From: UBA10649 sp964597445
GTDB lineage: Bacteria; Actinomycetota; Actinomycetes; S36-B12
Assembly (NCBI GenBank): GCA_964597445.1
Contig: CAZQXO010000002.1
Location: forward strand, 1-64,000
DNA: 64,000 bases
Direction: 5' to 3'
Below are positions 60,921 through 64,000 of this stretch, in pieces. The position numbers and the translations under genes were made by a program. Every line of letters starts with the position of its first letter. Position 1 is the stretch's first letter. The notes beneath the pieces are model-generated. The model searched no databases, was not told the DNA's origin, and saw only the letters and a list, made by a program, of their open reading frames with translations.

Positions 60921-62138
60921 CTAGTTGCCGATAGCCGACTGGAACTCCCGCTCGTACTTCTCGTTCTGCTCCGGGGTGAGAGTCATGAACACGTAGCTGT
61001 TCGAGAGCGTCTCGTCGGAGGGGAAGATCCACTGGTTGTCCACGAGCGAGGGATCGACCTCCGCCATGGCCTCCTTGGCACCCTTCACCGGGGTGATGTA
61101 CTGCACGTAGGCAGCAACCTGGGCCGCCACCACCGGGTCGTAGTAGTAGTTCATCGCGAGCTCAGCGTTCTTCTTGTGCTGGGCCATGGCGGGAACGAGC
61201 ATGTTGTCGGTCCACAGGGTGGCACCGGTCTCGGGAAGGGCCACGCCGTAGTCCTCACCGAGCTGGATCATGTCGCCCGACCAGCCGATGACCGCGATCA
61301 CGTCGCCGCTCTCGAGCGCCGCGAGGTAATCGTTGCCGGTCACCTGTCGGATCTGGCCGCTGTCGACCTGCTGGGTCAGCAGCTCGATCGCGGCGCTGAA
61401 CTCGTCATCGGTGAAGCTCGTCGGATCGGCTCCCTGGTAGGCCATGAGGATGCCCATGGTGTCGCGCATCTCCGACAGCACTGTGATCCGGCCCTTCAGA
61501 GCCGGATCGAAGAGCTGGTCGAGCGAGTTCATGGTGTCGGTGCCGATGGCCGCCTGGAGTCCGGACTTGTTCCAGCCCAGGGCACCGAATCCGGACTGCC
61601 ACGGAAGGGTGTACTCGCGGTTGGGATCGAACGACACGCCCTGCCAGGCGGGGAGCAGGTTCGCGGAGTTGGGAATGAGTGCCGGATCCAGCTTCTGCGC
61701 GTAGCCGTTCTGAATCCACAGCGCCGCCATCCAGTCGGTGAGCACGACGAGGTCGCGGCCGATGTCCTGGCCCTGCTCGAGCTGCGTGCGCACCTTGGCG
61801 AAGAACTCGTTGTTGTCGTTGACATCCTCGGTGTAGGTGACCGTGATGCCGGTCTGCTCCTGGAAGGCCTCCAGGGTCGGCCGCGAGCCGGTCGCCTCGT
61901 CGACATCGAGGTAGGCCACCCACGTCGACCAGTTCAGCGTCTTGTCGGTGTCGCTCAGATCCTCGGCCGCCGCCGCCTCTCCCGCCGTGCCGGTGCCGCT
62001 GTCACCGCCGGCACCACAGGCGGCGGCAACCATGGCCGCGCTTCCGATCCCCGCGGCCTGCAGAAGCCGCCGTCGGGAGACGGATGACCGCATCGTCCCG
62101 GCGATGGCGGCGATGGCCTGCGAACGGTGGTTGCTCAT
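60921..62138 (-). CDS. potD: Polyamine ABC transporter substrate-binding lipoprotein (PotD-like, second copy)
   Basis: The 405-residue lipoprotein has a Tat motif (SRRRLLQAAGIGSAAMVAAAC) with a lipobox cysteine. Its core is clearly paralogous to the first copy: LEQGQDIGRDLVVLTDW, REYTLPWQSGFGALGWN, VDSGQIRQVTGNDYLAALESGDVIAVIGWSGD. The ATG at 62138 has AGGAGGA upstream. It lies 36 bp upstream of potA, the position of the main binding protein. Two binding proteins with one PotABC suggest two ligands or affinities. Confidence 0.93.
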   Translation of the reverse strand: MSNHRSQAIAAIAGTMRSSVSRRRLLQAAGIGSAAMVAAACGAGGDSGTGTAGEAAAAEDLSDTDKTLNWSTWVAYLDVDEATGSRPTLEAFQEQTGITVTYTEDVNDNNEFFAKVRTQLEQGQDIGRDLVVLTDWMAALWIQNGYAQKLDPALIPNSANLLPAWQGVSFDPNREYTLPWQSGFGALGWNKSGLQAAIGTDTMNSLDQLFDPALKGRITVLSEMRDTMGILMAYQGADPTSFTDDEFSAAIELLTQQVDSGQIRQVTGNDYLAALESGDVIAVIGWSGDMIQLGEDYGVALPETGATLWTDNMLVPAMAQHKKNAELAMNYYYDPVVAAQVAAYVQYITPVKGAKEAMAEVDPSLVDNQWIFPSDETLSNSYVFMTLTPEQNEKYEREFQSAIGN

Positions 62139-62202
62139 GAGTCCTCCTGCGGTCGGATCGGATGCTGTGGTCGGGTCGTACGGGAGAGTGCTGGAGCGAA
62201 CG

Positions 62203-63690
62203 TTACGCGGTGTCGGTGAAGATCGTGCGGTGCCATGGCTTGCGCGCCACACCCGTGATGTCGAGGGAGACGTGCTTCACGTGGGTGTACTCCTCGAATG
62301 AGTAGTCGGACATGTCCTTGCCGAAGCCGGACTGGCCGTACCCGCCATGGGGCATCTCGCTCACGATCGGGATGTGGTCGTTGATCCACACGCAGCCAGC
62401 GCGGATCTCGCGCTGGGCGCGCAGCGCCCGGAACACGTCACGCGTCCAGGCCGAGGCCGCCAGTCCGTAGACCGTGTCGTTGGCCAGGGCCAGACCCTCG
62501 TCGTCCGAGCCGAAGGGCAGCGCAGCGAGGACAGGTCCGAAGACCTCGTCCCGCACGATCTCCGAGTCCTGGCCCGCCCCCGTGATGAGGGTCGGCAGGT
62601 AGTAGGCGCCCCGCGCGAGCTCTCCACCCGGTGCGGCCCCGCCCGTCACGATGCTGGCTCCCGACGCGCGGGCGCGGTCGACGAATCCCGCCACGCGATC
62701 GGCCTGACGCTGGGACACCAGAGGACCGAGGTCCGTTGCCGGATCTTCCGGGGGTCCGACCCGGATCGTGCGGTACAGATCTGCGACGCCGTCCACGAAG
62801 GCCTGGTAGAGCGGCCTCTGGACATAGGCCCGCGTCGCGGCCGTGCAGTCCTGTCCGGAGTTGATCAGGCTGGCCGCGACGGCGCCATGGACGGCCGCCT
62901 CGAGATCGGCATCGTCGAAGACGACGAAGGGTGCCTTGCCGCCCAGTTCCAGATGGACCCGCTTGATCCCCCCCGTGGCGAGCTCCATGACCCGCTGACC
63001 CACGGGCGTCGACCCTGTGAAGGACACCATGTCGACGTCAGGATGCGAGACCAGGTGCTCCCCGACGGTCGGACCCGGGCCCACCACCACGTTGACGACG
63101 CCCGGCGGGATGCCGACCGCCGCGCAGTCCTCGGCCAGGAGCAGCGTGGTGAGCGGCGTGATCTCCGCAGGCTTGAGCACGATGGTGTTCCCGGCCGCGA
63201 TGGCGGGCAGCATCTTCCACATGGCCATCTGGAGGGGGTAGTTCCACGGCGCGATGGAGCCCACGACCCCGATGGCCTCGCGCCGGATGAGTGACGTGTG
63301 CACCCCGTCCCACTCGGCCGAGGCCTTGCCCTCCAGCCGCCGAGCAGCGCCGGCGAAGAAGGCGACGTTGTCGATCGACCCCGGGACGTCGAACTCCGTC
63401 GTGAGCCGGATGGGCTTGCCCGTCTGCCGGGTCTCCGTCTCGGCGTACTCGGCCGCGCGCGTGCCGAGCCGGTCGGCGAGTCGCAGCAGGGCCGACGATC
63501 GTTCGACGGGGGCTGCGGAGGACCACTCCGGGAAGGCGCTCCGAGCAGCGGAGACCGCAGCATCCACGTCCGACGGGTCAGCCCAGGTGAAGGAGTCCAG
63601 TACCTCCGCGGTGGCGGGATCGACCACGTGACCGACGGCGTCCGAGGATCCCGCCCGAGGGGCCCCCGCGACGAACACGGCCTTCGTCAT
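62203..63690 (-). CDS. Aminobutyraldehyde/aldehyde dehydrogenase
   Basis: The 495-residue NAD-dependent ALDH has APWNYPLQMAMWKMLPAIAAGNTIVLKPAE, FTGSTPVGQRVMELA, LELGGKAPFVVFDDADLE and catalytic Cys282 in NSGQDCTAATR. The sequence is of the gamma-aminobutyraldehyde dehydrogenase (PatD/PuuC-like) type, which oxidises 4-aminobutanal to GABA. It stands at the head of the transporter run, 64 bp upstream of the second potD. It would join PuuB-like oxidation to GabT. Confidence 0.92.
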   Translation of the reverse strand: MTKAVFVAGAPRAGSSDAVGHVVDPATAEVLDSFTWADPSDVDAAVSAARSAFPEWSSAAPVERSSALLRLADRLGTRAAEYAETETRQTGKPIRLTTEFDVPGSIDNVAFFAGAARRLEGKASAEWDGVHTSLIRREAIGVVGSIAPWNYPLQMAMWKMLPAIAAGNTIVLKPAEITPLTTLLLAEDCAAVGIPPGVVNVVVGPGPTVGEHLVSHPDVDMVSFTGSTPVGQRVMELATGGIKRVHLELGGKAPFVVFDDADLEAAVHGAVAASLINSGQDCTAATRAYVQRPLYQAFVDGVADLYRTIRVGPPEDPATDLGPLVSQRQADRVAGFVDRARASGASIVTGGAAPGGELARGAYYLPTLITGAGQDSEIVRDEVFGPVLAALPFGSDDEGLALANDTVYGLAASAWTRDVFRALRAQREIRAGCVWINDHIPIVSEMPHGGYGQSGFGKDMSDYSFEEYTHVKHVSLDITGVARKPWHRTIFTDTA

Positions 63691-63802
63691 GGGCTCGGTG
63701 CTCCGTCCCTTCGCTTCGGCTGCTGCTGGGCCGTGTCGGTCCGACCGGCGCCTTCTCCGCGCCGCGGGATTGCCCGGCGTGCGGTGCTTGCCATCGAACC
63801 AC

Positions 63803-63830
63803 GCGAATCGCCTGCCAGCAAGGAATTCGC
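63803..63830. promoter_or_regulatory. Inverted repeat upstream of the aldehyde dehydrogenase gene
   Basis: GCGAAT (63803-63808) and ATTCGC (63825-63830) are perfect 6-bp arms, 16 bp apart, in the 194-bp gap between the aminotransferase and ALDH genes. It may be an operator. Nothing else was recognised in this gap. Confidence 0.25.
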
Positions 63831-63884
63831 CGAGGATTCCCGCGACGTCAGTCCGCGAGGCGACGGATTGCGTGGCAGGAGGGG

Positions 63885-64000
63885 TCAGACTCCCCTCAGC
63901 GTGGGACCGGTGGCCGCCGCGGTCGCGAGCGCGTCGATGACATGCGACAGGAGGGTGGTGTCGTGCTCATCGAGGATCCCGGTCGTGACGCGGACGTGCC
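63885..64000 (-). CDS. C terminus of a PLP aminotransferase (runs off right edge)
   Basis: On the minus strand the last 38 codons before a TGA at 63885-63887 read HVRVTTGILDEHDTTLLSHVIDALATA and a short tail. This resembles the C-terminal strand-helix of fold-type I class I/II aminotransferases such as HisC-like enzymes (VRVTxGxxEExD). The start, PLP lysine and product identity are outside the window. It is in the same direction as the polyamine genes. The call rests on a short stretch. Confidence 0.5.
   Translation of the reverse strand, partial: HVRVTTGILDEHDTTLLSHVIDALATAAATGPTLRGV

Overview
The window looks like a chromosomal segment of a high-GC Gram-positive actinobacterium. The GC-rich sequence, frequent GTG starts, many 1-11 nt gene overlaps and above all the gene order support this. 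The housekeeping order on the minus strand (rseP/ispG/dxr, proS, rimP-nusA-ylxR-infB-rbfA-truB-ribF-rpsO-pnp-M16 peptidase-dapB, thyX-dapA-rnj-ftsK-HTH-rimO-pgsA-cinA-clgR-DUF3046-recA-recX, then miaB-miaA-dapF-hflX) is the well-known actinobacterial backbone. The species cannot be named from sequence alone. A run of exactly 100 N at 6907-7006 shows that this is a scaffolded draft, possibly a metagenome-derived one.

Layout, left to right. Positions 1-12900 hold the hflX 5' part, an aldo/keto reductase, dapF, a GT4 glycosyltransferase, a PIG-L deacetylase, miaA, miaB, a DHA2-type MFS transporter broken by the N gap, and a divergent MMPL transporter/TetR pair with operator-like inverted repeats. 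recX-recA follow, with a clear LexA box upstream. Positions 13150-23500 hold a sulfotransferase-like gene coupled to a DUF3046 gene, clgR, cinA (C-terminal domain only), pgsA, rimO, a short RodZ-like HTH protein, ftsK, a 35-bp tandem repeat array at the 3' end of the RNase J gene, dapA and thyX. Positions 23580-28920 are an accessory island: a GNAT, a LuxR-type response regulator with an unusually built two-module histidine kinase, and a divergent azlC-azlD-PH-domain operon. Positions 28940-50420 return to the translation, RNA-processing and isoprenoid core (dapB, pnp, rpsO, ribF, truB, rbfA, infB, ylxR, nusA, rimP, two ferritin-like genes, TauE, HAD, proS, GNAT, ispG, site-2 protease, dxr).

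Positions 50430-64000 are a polyamine/GABA locus. A PucR regulator diverges from gabT. A long minus-strand run then encodes an aldehyde dehydrogenase, a complete PotABC transporter flanked by two paralogous PotD lipoproteins, a PuuB-like FAD amine oxidase and a saccharopine-dehydrogenase-family enzyme. The genes read as import of putrescine or spermidine, oxidation to an aminoaldehyde, conversion to GABA, and transamination to succinate semialdehyde. No glutamylputrescine synthetase or hydrolase and no succinate-semialdehyde dehydrogenase is visible. A partial PLP aminotransferase runs off the right edge.

No CRISPR array, tRNA, rRNA, transposase or integrase was seen, and no gene-free stretch exceeds 300 bases. 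The best candidates for something not routinely described are the two-module histidine kinase, the polyamine locus with an orphan saccharopine-type enzyme and twin PotDs, the sulfotransferase inserted between clgR and recA, and the hairpin-forming tandem repeats after rnj.
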